The notes beneath the pieces are model-generated. The model saw only the letters and a list, made by a program, of their open reading frames with translations, did not search any database and was not told where the DNA came from. A stretch of 64,000 nucleotides of DNA from FEN-1099 sp964511015 (lineage in GTDB: Bacteria; Lernaellota; Lernaellaia; Lernaellales; Lernaellaceae). Positions within the stretch are counted from its first letter, which is position 1. The number at the start of each line of letters is the position of its first letter. This document shows positions 1 through 8,519 of the stretch, one piece after another. Location: the NCBI GenBank assembly GCA_964511015.1, contig CAZEDX010000008.1:23016-87015 (forward strand), read 5' to 3'. The position numbers and the translations under genes were made by a program.

Positions 1-88
1 CGCACCGACGGATTTCCGGCACGGTCATCATCGCGTCCGTTGTCGCCGGGCCGGTAGTACGGCGACGACGCCGTTCTATCTCAATCAT

Positions 89-1141
89 TTGGTGCAACGT
101 CACACGGACTGTCCGGCACTGTTCGAGGTCGAGACGCTGGATGGCCGTTGGCGTCCGTTGTTGGCCCGCGACGGCGAGACCGTGTATGCGCTGGCTGATC
201 TGGCAGAGGTGATCGAGGCGCACCTGCAAGAAACCTATCATCGGCCGCCGCGTTCGGTGAGCACGTGGCTGCCGTGGCATTACCGGCGCGTCCCCGAACG
301 GTGGCGTATTCGCATCCACGAGGCCTTGGTGCGTCGGCGGTTTCGTGCACATCCGGAAGCCGGCGACGGCGTTTGGCCCGGTTGGGATTTTCCGCGGCTG
401 GTCGCCGACTGGTTGGCCGCCTTGGGCCTACCGCCCCGCCCGTTGCGGGGACAGCGATTCGTCTTTTCCCACGACGTGGACGGCGCGGATCAACTCCCGT
501 TCGCAATCGAGATGGCCGACATCGAACACGCCAACGGAATTCGTTCAACCTTCTTTGTGCCGGCCACGGTGTTGCGTGCACGAGCCGCCGACGTCGAACA
601 AATCGCCGCGTTCGGCCACGAAATCGGCTTGCACGGCCTGTGGCACGATAACCGGCAACTGTTGCGGTTGCCGTCGGCCTATCTGGCCGATCTTGAACAG
701 TATCGCGGCGAACTGAAGGCCTTCGGAGTCACCGGCTACCGAGCGCCGAGTTTGTTGACCAGCGAACCGTTGCGAAAGGCGCTGGCGGAGGTTTTCCGCT
801 ACGACTCGTCGCTGCCGGACACGGACGTCTACGCCGAAGCCGGTTTACATCACGGCTGCGGAGCCTGGTGGCCGTATCCGTCCGCCGGGCTGATCGAGTT
901 GCCAGTGACCTTGCCGCTCGATGATCGGTTGCACACGTTGGGCGTGGACGACCCGGCGCGGGCGTGGATCGAAAAAACCTGTTGGCTGGCCGCGCGCGAC
1001 GGTTGCGCGGTGTTATGTACCCACGCCAACAACCGCTACTACCCGCAAGGCTATGCTCACGTGCTGCGGCAGTTGCTCACGCATCTGGCCGGGGAGCCAG
1101 GGTGGGAGATCGTCACCGCGGCAGAAGCGACCTCTCTCTGA
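89..1141 (+). CDS. NodB-type polysaccharide deacetylase family protein (5' end may lie outside the window)
   Basis: A carbohydrate esterase-4-like protein that probably removes acyl groups from a cell-surface or exported sugar. From about residue 125 the NodB fold is visible: a first-strand motif SHDVDG carrying the metal/catalytic Asp, GHEIGLHG with the metal-binding His pair at about 180, and YRAPS at about 215. The listed start is a TTG with no clear ribosome site. The same frame stays open to base 2, so the true start could be upstream and the first ~120 residues may be part of a longer N-terminal region. No signal peptide is seen from this start. It is followed after 44 bases by the PP-loop gene on the same strand. 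Fold assignment is firm; substrate is unknown. Confidence 0.8.
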   Translation: MVQRHTDCPALFEVETLDGRWRPLLARDGETVYALADLAEVIEAHLQETYHRPPRSVSTWLPWHYRRVPERWRIRIHEALVRRRFRAHPEAGDGVWPGWDFPRLVADWLAALGLPPRPLRGQRFVFSHDVDGADQLPFAIEMADIEHANGIRSTFFVPATVLRARAADVEQIAAFGHEIGLHGLWHDNRQLLRLPSAYLADLEQYRGELKAFGVTGYRAPSLLTSEPLRKALAEVFRYDSSLPDTDVYAEAGLHHGCGAWWPYPSAGLIELPVTLPLDDRLHTLGVDDPARAWIEKTCWLAARDGCAVLCTHANNRYYPQGYAHVLRQLLTHLAGEPGWEIVTAAEATSL

Positions 1142-1150
1142 TCCGCTTGC

Positions 1151-1179
1151 TTGTCCGTCGCGGCGAGCCGTGCTACACC
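1151..1179 (+). promoter_or_regulatory. possible promoter of the PP-loop gene, leaderless layout
   Basis: TTGTCC (1151-1156), a 17-base spacer, then TACACC (1174-1179). The hexamer ends 6 bases before the ATG at 1186, which would place the transcription start on the start codon. The -10 match is weak, and the site lies just after the deacetylase stop, so read-through from upstream is also possible. Confidence 0.3.
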
Positions 1180-1185
1180 ACCGCC

Positions 1186-2010
1186 ATGAAAAGCGGTTCG
1201 GCCTACCCACTGGGAAACCGGGCGTCGGTGCTGTTTTCGGGCGGCACGGACTCCACGCTCGCCGCGTACGAGATTGCCGTGCGGACGCGCGAGACGACGT
1301 TGCTGACGCTCGATCCGGGATTCATCTTCTTCGTCGAGAATTCGCGGCGGCATGCGGATCTGCTACGGCAGAAGATCGGCGCCGACCGTGTGCGGCACGA
1401 GATCATCCCCATCCGGCCGCTCATCCGCCAGATCCTGTTCGGCAACCTTAGGCACGACGTGCCCAAGTACGGGTTCAACCTCACTTCGCTGGTTTGCCTG
1501 GGCTGCCGCATGTCGATGCATACGGCAGCGGTGATCTACAACCTCGAGCACAACATCCCCGTCATTGCCGACGGCAGCATCCAGAAACAAGCCGAAATTC
1601 CGGAACAGCTGGAACTATTCATCCGACACAACCGGCGCCGTTTATGGGCAAGGTTCGGCATTCGCCACTACTCCCCCATCTACGATGTAGGCAACAGCGA
1701 CCGGCGCATCGACGAACTCGGTCTGTCGACAACGCCGGCGCTCAAGCAGCAGTTCATTCTGTTCGATACGCAACCCACTTGTCCGTTCGGTGTGCCGGCC
1801 GACGTGTACGCCAAGATTTTTTATGGCCATCTGGCCGGCCCGGCGCGCGAGGTCGACACGTTCGAATACAGCGAAGAGAAATACCCGGCCATCTATGCGG
1901 CGATCGAGCGTCATTTCGCCGGCGCCGAACCGGGCCTCGAGGCCTTGGTCAACGAGGCACGGAAGGTCTCGGACCGCCTGCCGGAATCGTGGGAGGAAAT
2001 CCGTGGTTAA
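1186..2010 (+). CDS. PP-loop superfamily ATP pyrophosphatase (N-type), substrate unknown
   Basis: A 274-residue protein with the PP-loop signature SGGTDST at residues ~17-23, which binds ATP and adenylates a substrate in QueC, tRNA thiolation and sugar amidotransferase families. A CLGC pair (Cys104/Cys107) sits mid-protein and could bind metal or act as thiols; a further TCPFG lies at about 200. The open frame extends upstream to 964, but that part overlaps the deacetylase and reads as shadow, so I take ATG 1186. It overlaps the next gene by 8 bases and sits in a coupled set with a B12-binding radical SAM gene, suggesting joint modification of one product. It is not QueC, which is encoded at 38326-39015. 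The fold is certain; the reaction is not. Confidence 0.75.
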   Translation: MKSGSAYPLGNRASVLFSGGTDSTLAAYEIAVRTRETTLLTLDPGFIFFVENSRRHADLLRQKIGADRVRHEIIPIRPLIRQILFGNLRHDVPKYGFNLTSLVCLGCRMSMHTAAVIYNLEHNIPVIADGSIQKQAEIPEQLELFIRHNRRRLWARFGIRHYSPIYDVGNSDRRIDELGLSTTPALKQQFILFDTQPTCPFGVPADVYAKIFYGHLAGPAREVDTFEYSEEKYPAIYAAIERHFAGAEPGLEALVNEARKVSDRLPESWEEIRG

Positions 2011-2179
2011 GCTGATTCTGCGCTACGTGATTGCCGTCATCATGATTCCCGTCGGCGTGGTGCTCGGGGTCGGCGGCCTGATTCAGAATCACTTGCGACG
2101 TCGCGACCTCCAAGCCCGCCAAGAGCAGATGCGCCGCCAACTCGCCGCGGCTCAAGCGGCCAACGAAAGCCGTTCGTGA
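2003..2179 (+). CDS. small single-pass membrane protein (58 aa)
   Basis: A GTG start inside the end of the PP-loop gene (GTGGTTAA overlap) opens a 58-residue frame that closes on the start of the next gene (GTGA overlap). It has one hydrophobic segment at about residues 4-26 (KLILRYVIAVIMIPVGVVLG) followed by a basic, Gln/Arg-rich tail that would be cytoplasmic. The tight overlaps on both sides are the best evidence that it is translated. It may anchor or assemble neighbouring enzymes at the membrane, but no family is recognised. Confidence 0.55.
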   Translation: MVKLILRYVIAVIMIPVGVVLGVGGLIQNHLRRRDLQARQEQMRRQLAAAQAANESRS

Positions 2180-3576
2180 GTGCGCCGCTGCGCCTGACCC
2201 TGATCAATCCGCCCTATCGCAAACCAGTGATGCGCCGCTATGTGGCGTCGTACTTTGCGCCGAGCTTCCTGTTGCCGCCGACCGATCTGCTCTATGTTTC
2301 GGCCGCGGCCCGGAAATTCTCCGACGCGCAAACTACTGTGCTCGACGCGGTCGCCCGGCGGTGGGACGAGCCGGCCACTGTAACCGCGGTGGCGGCAACC
2401 CGGCCTGACGCTTTGTTCGTGCAACTCGGCTTCGCCACGCTGGCCGATGATCTGCGCTTTGTCGACGCCGTGCGCCAAGCCACCGGCAAACCGGTTGCCG
2501 CGATGGGCTACCTGGCGACCATGTTTCCGCATGAAATTCTGGCCGCATCAACACTCGATGCCGTGGTGCGCGGCGAACCCGAATTGGCCTTTGCCGAACT
2601 CTTGCGCGCCTGGCAGGCCGGCACCGAACCGGCGCGCGCCGCCGGGCTCGTCTGGCGCCGTGGCGGTGAGATCGTCGAAGGCCCGCCCCCCGAGCGCATC
2701 GCTGATCTCGACGCCCTACCATTGCCGGACCACGGCGCTGTCGATTTGCACGACTACCACGAAACGCTGCTGGGGCGCCCGATCGCCGCGATCTTTACCG
2801 CACGCGGCTGTCCGTTCGGCTGCACATTTTGCGTGCGCACTTACGGCCGACAGTTGGTGATGCGTTCGGCCGAGTCGGTCCTGCGCGAAGCGACGCACCT
2901 GGTCCGCGATCTGGGCGTGCGTAACCTTCGCTTTATGGACGACACCTTCAACGTCGATCCAGCGCGCACCCACGCGATTTGCAATGGGCTAGCCGAGCTC
3001 GCTCCGTTACGTTGGACGGCACTGGCCCGGCTGGACCGCCTGGACGACGAAACCGCGCACGCCATGGCCCGCAGCGGTTGCCGGCGGCTGTTTGTCGGCA
3101 TCGAAAGCGGCAGCGATCGCCTTCTTCGGGAATACCACAAGGGCGAGACTCTCGCACAGATGCGCGACGGCATCCGCATGATCCGCAAGGCGGGCATCGA
3201 GGCCTCCGGCTTTTTCATCGTCGGCGGACCGGGCGAAACGGATGACGAGCGCGCGGCCAGCGTCGCATTTGCGATTGCATCACGTCTTGACCATGTTATC
3301 GTCACCAGGCTGCAATACTGGCCGGGAACAGAGATTTTCGCCCAGACTCCGGGCATCGAAACCAGCGTCATCCCGTTCCGTTGTCGTCCCGCGGAAACCG
3401 TCGCTTACGACCGGTTGCTGAAACACGAGCGCGACTTTTACCGGCGGTTTTATCTGCGGCCAGGCTATATCCTGAAACACCTGCGCTACCTGCTGGTCCA
3501 CCCCCGTGACCTGGCTACCAGTGCGATCCGACTAGCGAAATATCTGCAGGGCCGCGAATTGGACGATTTCATTTGA
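2176..3576 (+). CDS. B12-binding domain-containing radical SAM protein
   Basis: 466 residues. The N-terminal ~170 residues resemble the Rossmann-like cobalamin-binding domain of class B radical SAM enzymes (LINPPYRKP start, PPTDLLY, GEPELAF near its end). The radical SAM domain follows with Cys212/216/219 (CPFGCTFC) for the 4Fe-4S cluster, then GIESGSD and IVGGPGETDDE, typical of the SAM-binding strands. Such enzymes usually methylate or rearrange unactivated carbons. GTG start overlaps the preceding stop. Together with the deacetylase and PP-loop ATPase it suggests a small pathway making or decorating an envelope molecule; this is inference. It has the same domain plan and cysteine positions as the protein at 15472-16917. 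Confidence 0.88.
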   Translation: MSAPLRLTLINPPYRKPVMRRYVASYFAPSFLLPPTDLLYVSAAARKFSDAQTTVLDAVARRWDEPATVTAVAATRPDALFVQLGFATLADDLRFVDAVRQATGKPVAAMGYLATMFPHEILAASTLDAVVRGEPELAFAELLRAWQAGTEPARAAGLVWRRGGEIVEGPPPERIADLDALPLPDHGAVDLHDYHETLLGRPIAAIFTARGCPFGCTFCVRTYGRQLVMRSAESVLREATHLVRDLGVRNLRFMDDTFNVDPARTHAICNGLAELAPLRWTALARLDRLDDETAHAMARSGCRRLFVGIESGSDRLLREYHKGETLAQMRDGIRMIRKAGIEASGFFIVGGPGETDDERAASVAFAIASRLDHVIVTRLQYWPGTEIFAQTPGIETSVIPFRCRPAETVAYDRLLKHERDFYRRFYLRPGYILKHLRYLLVHPRDLATSAIRLAKYLQGRELDDFI

Positions 3577-3592
3577 CGGGGCGGCGGCGGAC

Positions 3593-3621
3593 TTGCCGAG
3601 GCGCTGGCGCGTGGCTAGAAT
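3593..3621 (+). promoter_or_regulatory. sigma70-type promoter for the SCP2-like gene
   Basis: TTGCCG (3593-3598), exactly 17 bases, then TAGAAT (3616-3621). Transcription would start near 3628, leaving a leader of about 95 bases that ends with a strong AGGAGG just before ATG 3722. Confidence 0.5.
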
Positions 3622-3721
3622 CAGGCCGTTCTGATTTGGGGTATACCATCCATCTTTCGCGTAGCAACGACGGCGTCTGTCGAATCCTTTTGACCGGACG
3701 TCATTCATACAGGAGGTTTCC

Positions 3722-4165
3722 ATGAAACTAAGCCAGGTCCCGATGGACAAATTGATGGCGGCGCTGCCGAAACTGTCGACGGCTTTGGCCGGCGACCCGG
3801 TCACCTACAACCTGACCACCGACGTGGAAGCCGGTCGCGTGCCGCGTCCGGACTACCACATGAAGTTCGACGACCAAGGCGCGGCTTCGATCGGTGAAGG
3901 CCACGTCAACGCCGAAGGCGTGATCACGTTCGTGCTAAAGTCGGGCGGCATCAACACCCTGATTGGCATGCTGCTGGACGGCCTGACCGGTGGTATGCGC
4001 TCGGCCTCGATGGCGATGATGATGGGCAAGGTCGGTATCGAACCGTTCAGCCCGGCCAACCTGAAGAAGACTGAAAGCTTCTTCAAGCGCGTGAAGACCG
4101 GCGAAGACGCCTTGAAAGAGGCGTTGGCTGCCGTGGGCGTGACCGTCGACGAGATCGACATCTAG
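3722..4165 (+). CDS. SCP2 sterol-binding-like domain protein
   Basis: A 147-residue stand-alone protein resembling the SCP-2 sterol/lipid carrier fold: a polar N-terminal helix, the strand region with DYHMKFDDQG, a hydrophobic stretch rich in Gly/Met (GGMRSASMAMMMGKVGI) lining the presumed lipid tunnel, and a C-terminal helix. Probably binds an acyl or other apolar ligand in the cytoplasm. No signal peptide. It has its own promoter, an ideal ribosome site (AGGAGG, 8 bases before ATG) and its own terminator, so it is a monocistronic and probably well expressed gene. Confidence 0.7.
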   Translation: MKLSQVPMDKLMAALPKLSTALAGDPVTYNLTTDVEAGRVPRPDYHMKFDDQGAASIGEGHVNAEGVITFVLKSGGINTLIGMLLDGLTGGMRSASMAMMMGKVGIEPFSPANLKKTESFFKRVKTGEDALKEALAAVGVTVDEIDI

Positions 4166-4186
4166 TTACCGATTTCGGATACTCCC

Positions 4187-4214
4187 GGGCGGGGTTCGTC
4201 CCCGCCCTTTTTTT
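4187..4214 (+). terminator. Rho-independent terminator after the SCP2-like gene
   Basis: Perfect 8-bp GC stem GGGCGGGG (4187-4194) / CCCCGCCC (4200-4207) with a TTCGT loop, followed directly by seven T (4208-4214). Confidence 0.92.
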
Positions 4215-4255
4215 GTCCAACCGGCGTCTTGCCTCACGGTGTCGCATCTGTAAAT

Positions 4256-4975
4256 ATGATGGCCGTGAGATATTCCGCGGTCGGCTTACTGATTTGCCTG
4301 GTGGTGTTGGCTTGTGCTTCGGCGCAACAAGCCGATCCGCCTCCGGCCGCCATCCCGGTGGACGAAGCCGCCGCGACTTATCGTTTCGGCGCGGTGTTCG
4401 AAGGCGAAACCGTGATCGCCACTTTCCTGATCCGCAACCCCTCACCGTTCCGGCTGATCATCGACGAAGTGGAAACGCCCTGCGGTTGCACGACGGCGCA
4501 ACTCGCTGGTCAGGAACTCAAACCCCAGGGGGAAATACTCGTGCGGGTGTCGCTCAGCACCGCCCGACTCTGGGGTCCGCAATCCAAAATGGTGATCCTG
4601 CATACCAACTCGCCCTACCGGCCTCGGATCAAACTATTGCTGGAGGGTGTCGTGCGCGAGCGGCTGCAACTAGAGCCGCGGCGTATCAATGTCGAAACCA
4701 CTGAGTCCTCGTTCCACACGACCGTTCGGCTCACGAATGTCACCGACAAGCCGATGCAAATCGAAAGCGTGTCCAGCGAGCCGGCGGAACTGTTGCGCGC
4801 CGCGCTAGATGCCACCGAGATGCCGGTGACGATGGCGCCGGGGGCTTCGCTTTCGTTGGTTGTCGATGCCCAACTGGATCACGTGGGCGCACAACTCATT
4901 GGCACGGTGTCGTTGCATCTGGCCGGGTGGGAAGAGCCGGCGCGCCTGCCGGTGTTCGTGGAACGGAACCAGTAG
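4256..4975 (+). CDS. secreted DUF1573-family protein
   Basis: About 239 residues. The N-terminus is a signal peptide (MAVRYSAVGLLICLVVLACASA), so the protein is exported; the cleavage region has no clear lipobox. Residues ~40-130 match the DUF1573 Ig-like fold: an opening FGAVFEGE strand, FLIRNPS, then the family hallmark TPCGCTTA, and a closing strand ending in EGVV. A second Ig-like half follows to the end. DUF1573 proteins are usually periplasmic or surface proteins of unknown role. ATG 4256 or 4259 are both possible; an upstream TTG at 4229 would spoil the signal peptide. The gene converges with the TPR lipoprotein, 32 bases apart. Confidence 0.8.
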   Translation: MMAVRYSAVGLLICLVVLACASAQQADPPPAAIPVDEAAATYRFGAVFEGETVIATFLIRNPSPFRLIIDEVETPCGCTTAQLAGQELKPQGEILVRVSLSTARLWGPQSKMVILHTNSPYRPRIKLLLEGVVRERLQLEPRRINVETTESSFHTTVRLTNVTDKPMQIESVSSEPAELLRAALDATEMPVTMAPGASLSLVVDAQLDHVGAQLIGTVSLHLAGWEEPARLPVFVERNQ

Positions 4976-5007
4976 GCGGAAATCTCCAACAGAACAAAGG
5001 TACCGGG

Positions 5008-5859
5008 CTAAGGGATAGCCGGACCGAGGTACGACTCCAATTGGCGAGCCAACGCCGCGGCCTCGCGATTGTTCGGATCGGCGACCAGCGCGCTTTGGAC
5101 CTGCCCATATGCAGCCGACGCTTGGTGGTTGTTGACCAGCGCGCGGGCAGCCAACAGGTGGGCGCGCGACAGGAAATAGCCGTCGCCGCGCAGCCGTAAC
5201 GTCGCGGTGGAAGCCAGGTCTGCCGCTTCTGCCCACCGGCCTTGGGCGAATCGCCGTTCAGCCAGTCCGAGATAGGCATAGCCACAAGACGGATCCAACG
5301 AAATAGCTTTTTCAAAACGCCGCTCGGCCAGGTCGAACTTCTTCTGGCGCAACAGATCCTGGCCCTCGCGGACCAAGGCCAACGCTGCCTTTTTCTGTGC
5401 GTTCTTGGCCAGCCCAGAAGCCGTCTGCCAGCGGCTATTGTCGGGGGCCGGCAGAGGCGGCTGCAGCGGTAGGTTCGCGAGCGCCGGACGTGAAGGTTGC
5501 GACACAGAGGGCGGCACCGGCGTCGGTGTGGGCACGGGCGGACGTGGCGTCGGGTTCCGCGGATCCGGCGTGTGGGGTTCGGGAACGTGATCGCGATTGC
5601 GCACCGGCGGCGTCGGACTGGCGTTCGGCCGACGGTGACGATTTTGTTCTTGCTGATTCAGGTAGTCGTTGAGATCCTCTTGTTCGAGGCTGCTGGGCTG
5701 GCCGTCTTCCGCACGGGGCGTGGCCTGCACCGGCGTATGTTCTTCGTCGTCGATGTCTCGCTCGCTAATGCCGCGCCCTTGGGTCTGCACCGCGCATCCA
5801 ACCCAGACGCCCAGCAATAGCACGGTAACCACGAGACAACGCCAACCCACGCCATTCAC
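5008..5859 (-). CDS. TPR-repeat lipoprotein encoded with PBP1b
   Basis: 283 residues. Signal sequence ending in LLGVWVGC, a lipobox-like site. Residues ~25-145 are a Pro/Gln/Asp-rich, probably unfolded spacer containing a TPTPVPP run, long enough to cross part of the periplasm. Residues ~160-275 form two to three tetratricopeptide repeats (FDLAERRFEKAISLDPS; a second at WAEAADLA; a third near ASAAYGQV). The start codon overlaps the stop of the PBP gene (ATGA), so the two are translationally coupled. I infer an outer-membrane partner of the synthase, comparable in concept to the Lpo activators of enterobacteria, though no homology to LpoA or LpoB is claimed. Confidence 0.7.
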   Translation of the reverse strand: MNGVGWRCLVVTVLLLGVWVGCAVQTQGRGISERDIDDEEHTPVQATPRAEDGQPSSLEQEDLNDYLNQQEQNRHRRPNASPTPPVRNRDHVPEPHTPDPRNPTPRPPVPTPTPVPPSVSQPSRPALANLPLQPPLPAPDNSRWQTASGLAKNAQKKAALALVREGQDLLRQKKFDLAERRFEKAISLDPSCGYAYLGLAERRFAQGRWAEAADLASTATLRLRGDGYFLSRAHLLAARALVNNHQASAAYGQVQSALVADPNNREAAALARQLESYLGPAIP

Positions 5860-8234
5860 TCCTTCTTACGGAAGAAATCGAGGATGCCGTCGCGATGAAG
5901 ATTGCATTCGGTGGTCGGCTCGCGCCCTTCCTCGAAGGCTTCCTCCACCACGTGCAGGCAATTGTACCGTGAAAGCAGGCCGGAGTCCTGGCAAATCTTT
6001 TTAAAGATAATCCCCGGGGGCGGCTCGAACGGTTCGGCAGCCCGGCCACGCGTTTGCTCGATCATGAATCGCACCCACAGAGGCAGCGCCGCCGAGGCGC
6101 CGGTTAGGCCGACCTTGCGTTCACGATCGAAGCCGACCCAGGTCACCGCCAGTAGCGAGGGGGTGTAGCCGGCGAACCAGGCGTCATTGGCGTCGCTGGT
6201 GGTGCCGGTCTTGCCGGCCGCTGGCAGCAAAAAGCCGCGCGCCCGTGCCGATGCGGCGGTGCCACGATCGAGCACACCCTGCAACAGGCTGGTGGTCAGG
6301 AAGGCCACTTCCGGAGGAAGCGCCCGGCGCGTTTTCATGCTGCGCTTTTCCAACACGTTGCCCTGCCGGTCGACCACATCGCGGAAGGTGATCGGCTCGT
6401 TGAACGAGCCTTGGTTGGCCAACACGGCATAGGCGCTGGCAACCTCAAGCGGGCTCATCTCCGCAATACCAAGGCTAAGCGACGGATACTTCGGCAAGTC
6501 GGCCGTGACCCCCATGGCGCGAGCGGTGTCGACAATGCGCTCGAGCCCGATGTCCATCGCCAGTCTGGCGGTCGGGGCGTTGCGGCTCATTTCCAGCGCA
6601 TGCCGCACGGTGATCCGGCCTTCGTATTTGTGGTCGTAGTTCTGTGGCGACCAAGGGCGCCCGCCGCTCGTCACGGTGAACGGTTTGTCTTCGACGGTGC
6701 TGGCCCCGGTGAACGCGAATCCGCTGTCTTCATGTGCACGTAAAAAACCAGCGGTATAGACGAAAGGCTTGAAGACCGAACCGGTTTGCCGCCGCATCTG
6801 CACGGCGCGGTTGTATGAACTCGAAACGTAGTCGCGCCCGCCGACCATCGCGCGCACCAGCCCAGTGCTGGGTTCGATTACCACCAGTGCGGCCTGCAGC
6901 CGGTTTTCGCCCTCGCCACGCAAGGACGGGTTGTTCTTCTCCAAGTCGGCCAAGCCGTCAGCGACGGCCTGTTCGGCCCGCTTCTGCATGGGCACGTCGA
7001 GCGAAGTGAAGATGCGCAGCCCTTCGCTCTGCAGCACCTCTTCGCCGTAGGTTTTGGCCAACTGCTGGCGCAACAGATCGATGAAATAGCGGGCGATGGT
7101 GCGCGGTGGCAAGTGTCGATGCACCGCCAATTCCTGTTTGGCGGCGTTCTGAAGGTCGGCCTTGGTCACCTTTAGCTCGCGCATAGCCGCCGGCATTTTC
7201 GCCAACCGCGCCAGGATGTAGTCGCGGCGGATTTTGGCGCGTTCCTCGTGTTTGCGCGGGTCGTAGCCGGCCGGGCTGCGGATCAAGCCGGCCAACAATG
7301 CGGATTCCGCCAGCGTCAGTTCTTCGGCCCGCTTGGCGAAGTAAAATTCGGCCGCCTCCCCCAGACCGCAGATCGATACGGAACCAGACTGGCCGAAGTA
7401 GATTTCGTTGATGTAAACTTTGAAGATCTCCTCTTTGGAATAGTGCATTTCCAGCACGATCGCCATTACCATTTCTTTGAGCTTGCGAACGATGGTACGC
7501 TCAGGGGTTAGGTAAAAGTTCTTCACCAATTGCTGGGTGATCGAACTGCCGCCTTCACGGAGATCCAACCGGATCAAACCCTTAATCACCGCGCGGGCGA
7601 TCCCACGCACGTTCACGCCGTAGTGGTGGAAGAAATTGGCGTCTTCCACCGCTACGACGCTCCAAACCAGGCTTTTGGGAATATCATTGTACGGAATGAT
7701 GCGCCGTACTTCTTGCACCTGACCAAAGAAGCGGCCGATGAGTTCGGGCTCGATGTCGAGCATGACCAGTTCGCGCTGGTGGGTCAGATCGAAGATGCGG
7801 GCGATGCGGTCGTTGACGACGGTCAGCCGCACGAGTCGGGCCTCGACAACTTCGTTCGGGTATTCAAATCGCCGCTGGTAGATCTCCAACGCATTGTCGC
7901 GCTGGTGAAACTCGCCTACCTGCTTCGGTTCGTTGTTGACCTCGCGGTAGTTGAGGCGACGCAAACGATCGACCAGTCCGGAAGTGGAAAAGGTCGTTTC
8001 TGGCGTGACCGAAAGTGTGTCGGAGAACACCTGGCTCGGCAGTTTCCAGCGCTTCCCTTCGAATTTGGCGGTCAGTTCCTGGTCGACGGAAAAGGCGAAG
8101 ATACCGCCGACGATGACCGCTGCTACCCCGCCCCAGATGCAGATTTCGAAGAAAATCCAAAGTACAATGGCCCACCACGGGCCTGAACCCGGCGTTTTTT
8201 TTGGTGTGTTGCCTCGCGAGCGAGTGGCGGTCAT
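5856..8234 (-). CDS. bifunctional penicillin-binding protein, PBP1b-like (transglycosylase/transpeptidase)
   Basis: 792 residues; polymerises and cross-links peptidoglycan. Order of parts: cytoplasmic tail, one transmembrane helix at ~20-48, a UB2H-like domain at ~60-150 (LNYREV, EIYQRRFEYP), the GT51 domain with VEDANFFHHYG (~195, catalytic Glu) and GGSSITQQLVKN (~238), and the transpeptidase domain with GSVFKP (catalytic Ser ~485), SRNAP and GKTGTT (~670). All active-site motifs are present. UB2H is the module that distinguishes PBP1b from PBP1a and contacts a lipoprotein activator in E. coli. ATG 8234 has a GGAGAG ribosome site. The tRNA-Thr lies just upstream on the same strand. Confidence 0.93.
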   Translation of the reverse strand: MTATRSRGNTPKKTPGSGPWWAIVLWIFFEICIWGGVAAVIVGGIFAFSVDQELTAKFEGKRWKLPSQVFSDTLSVTPETTFSTSGLVDRLRRLNYREVNNEPKQVGEFHQRDNALEIYQRRFEYPNEVVEARLVRLTVVNDRIARIFDLTHQRELVMLDIEPELIGRFFGQVQEVRRIIPYNDIPKSLVWSVVAVEDANFFHHYGVNVRGIARAVIKGLIRLDLREGGSSITQQLVKNFYLTPERTIVRKLKEMVMAIVLEMHYSKEEIFKVYINEIYFGQSGSVSICGLGEAAEFYFAKRAEELTLAESALLAGLIRSPAGYDPRKHEERAKIRRDYILARLAKMPAAMRELKVTKADLQNAAKQELAVHRHLPPRTIARYFIDLLRQQLAKTYGEEVLQSEGLRIFTSLDVPMQKRAEQAVADGLADLEKNNPSLRGEGENRLQAALVVIEPSTGLVRAMVGGRDYVSSSYNRAVQMRRQTGSVFKPFVYTAGFLRAHEDSGFAFTGASTVEDKPFTVTSGGRPWSPQNYDHKYEGRITVRHALEMSRNAPTARLAMDIGLERIVDTARAMGVTADLPKYPSLSLGIAEMSPLEVASAYAVLANQGSFNEPITFRDVVDRQGNVLEKRSMKTRRALPPEVAFLTTSLLQGVLDRGTAASARARGFLLPAAGKTGTTSDANDAWFAGYTPSLLAVTWVGFDRERKVGLTGASAALPLWVRFMIEQTRGRAAEPFEPPPGIIFKKICQDSGLLSRYNCLHVVEEAFEEGREPTTECNLHRDGILDFFRKKE

Positions 8235-8322
8235 CGGCTCTCCGTTTCCCGGGAGTCCAACTGCTGGACCCCCTCCAGATGCGTTTGGTTCCGCACCTGG
8301 CCCCCGCCCCGCAAAGTAATAA

Positions 8323-8395
8323 AGCCACCGAGGAGACTTGAACTCCTGACCTGACGATTACGAATCGCCTGCTCTACCGACTGAGCTACGGTGGC
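8323..8395 (-). tRNA. tRNA-Thr (anticodon CGT)
   Basis: Read on the minus strand: acceptor GCCACCG (8395-8389) pairs with CGGTGGC (8330-8324); D arm GCTC/GAGC; anticodon stem GGCGA/TCGTC with loop TTCGTAA, giving CGT, which reads ACG (Thr); T arm AGGAG/CTCCT with loop TTCAAGT. The 3' CCA is not encoded, so it must be added after transcription. Confidence 0.95.
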
Positions 8396-8483
8396 TCGGC
8401 GGGCCTTATTATACGGAAACGACCTTCCGTGTCTAGCGAGAATTCTCGGCCCCATTTGCCAAATACCGTGGCCGAACGCTCCC

Positions 8484-8513
8484 TTGCCGAGTTTCCCGGT
8501 TGGTGGTTAGACT
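8484..8513 (+). promoter_or_regulatory. promoter of the giant radical SAM gene, apparently leaderless
   Basis: TTGCCG (8484-8489), then TAGACT (8508-8513) after 18 bases (or TTAGAC after 17). The -10 ends only 6 bases before ATG 8520, and GACTGCGCCG upstream of the ATG holds no Shine-Dalgarno sequence. Transcription would therefore begin at or next to the start codon. Confidence 0.45.
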
Positions 8514-8519
8514 GCGCCG

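Noticed and set aside
7530..8186. 218-codon plus-strand frame opposite the PBP gene
   Set aside because: The minus strand holds the UB2H and GT51 domains with all motifs; the plus frame shows no recognisable domain.
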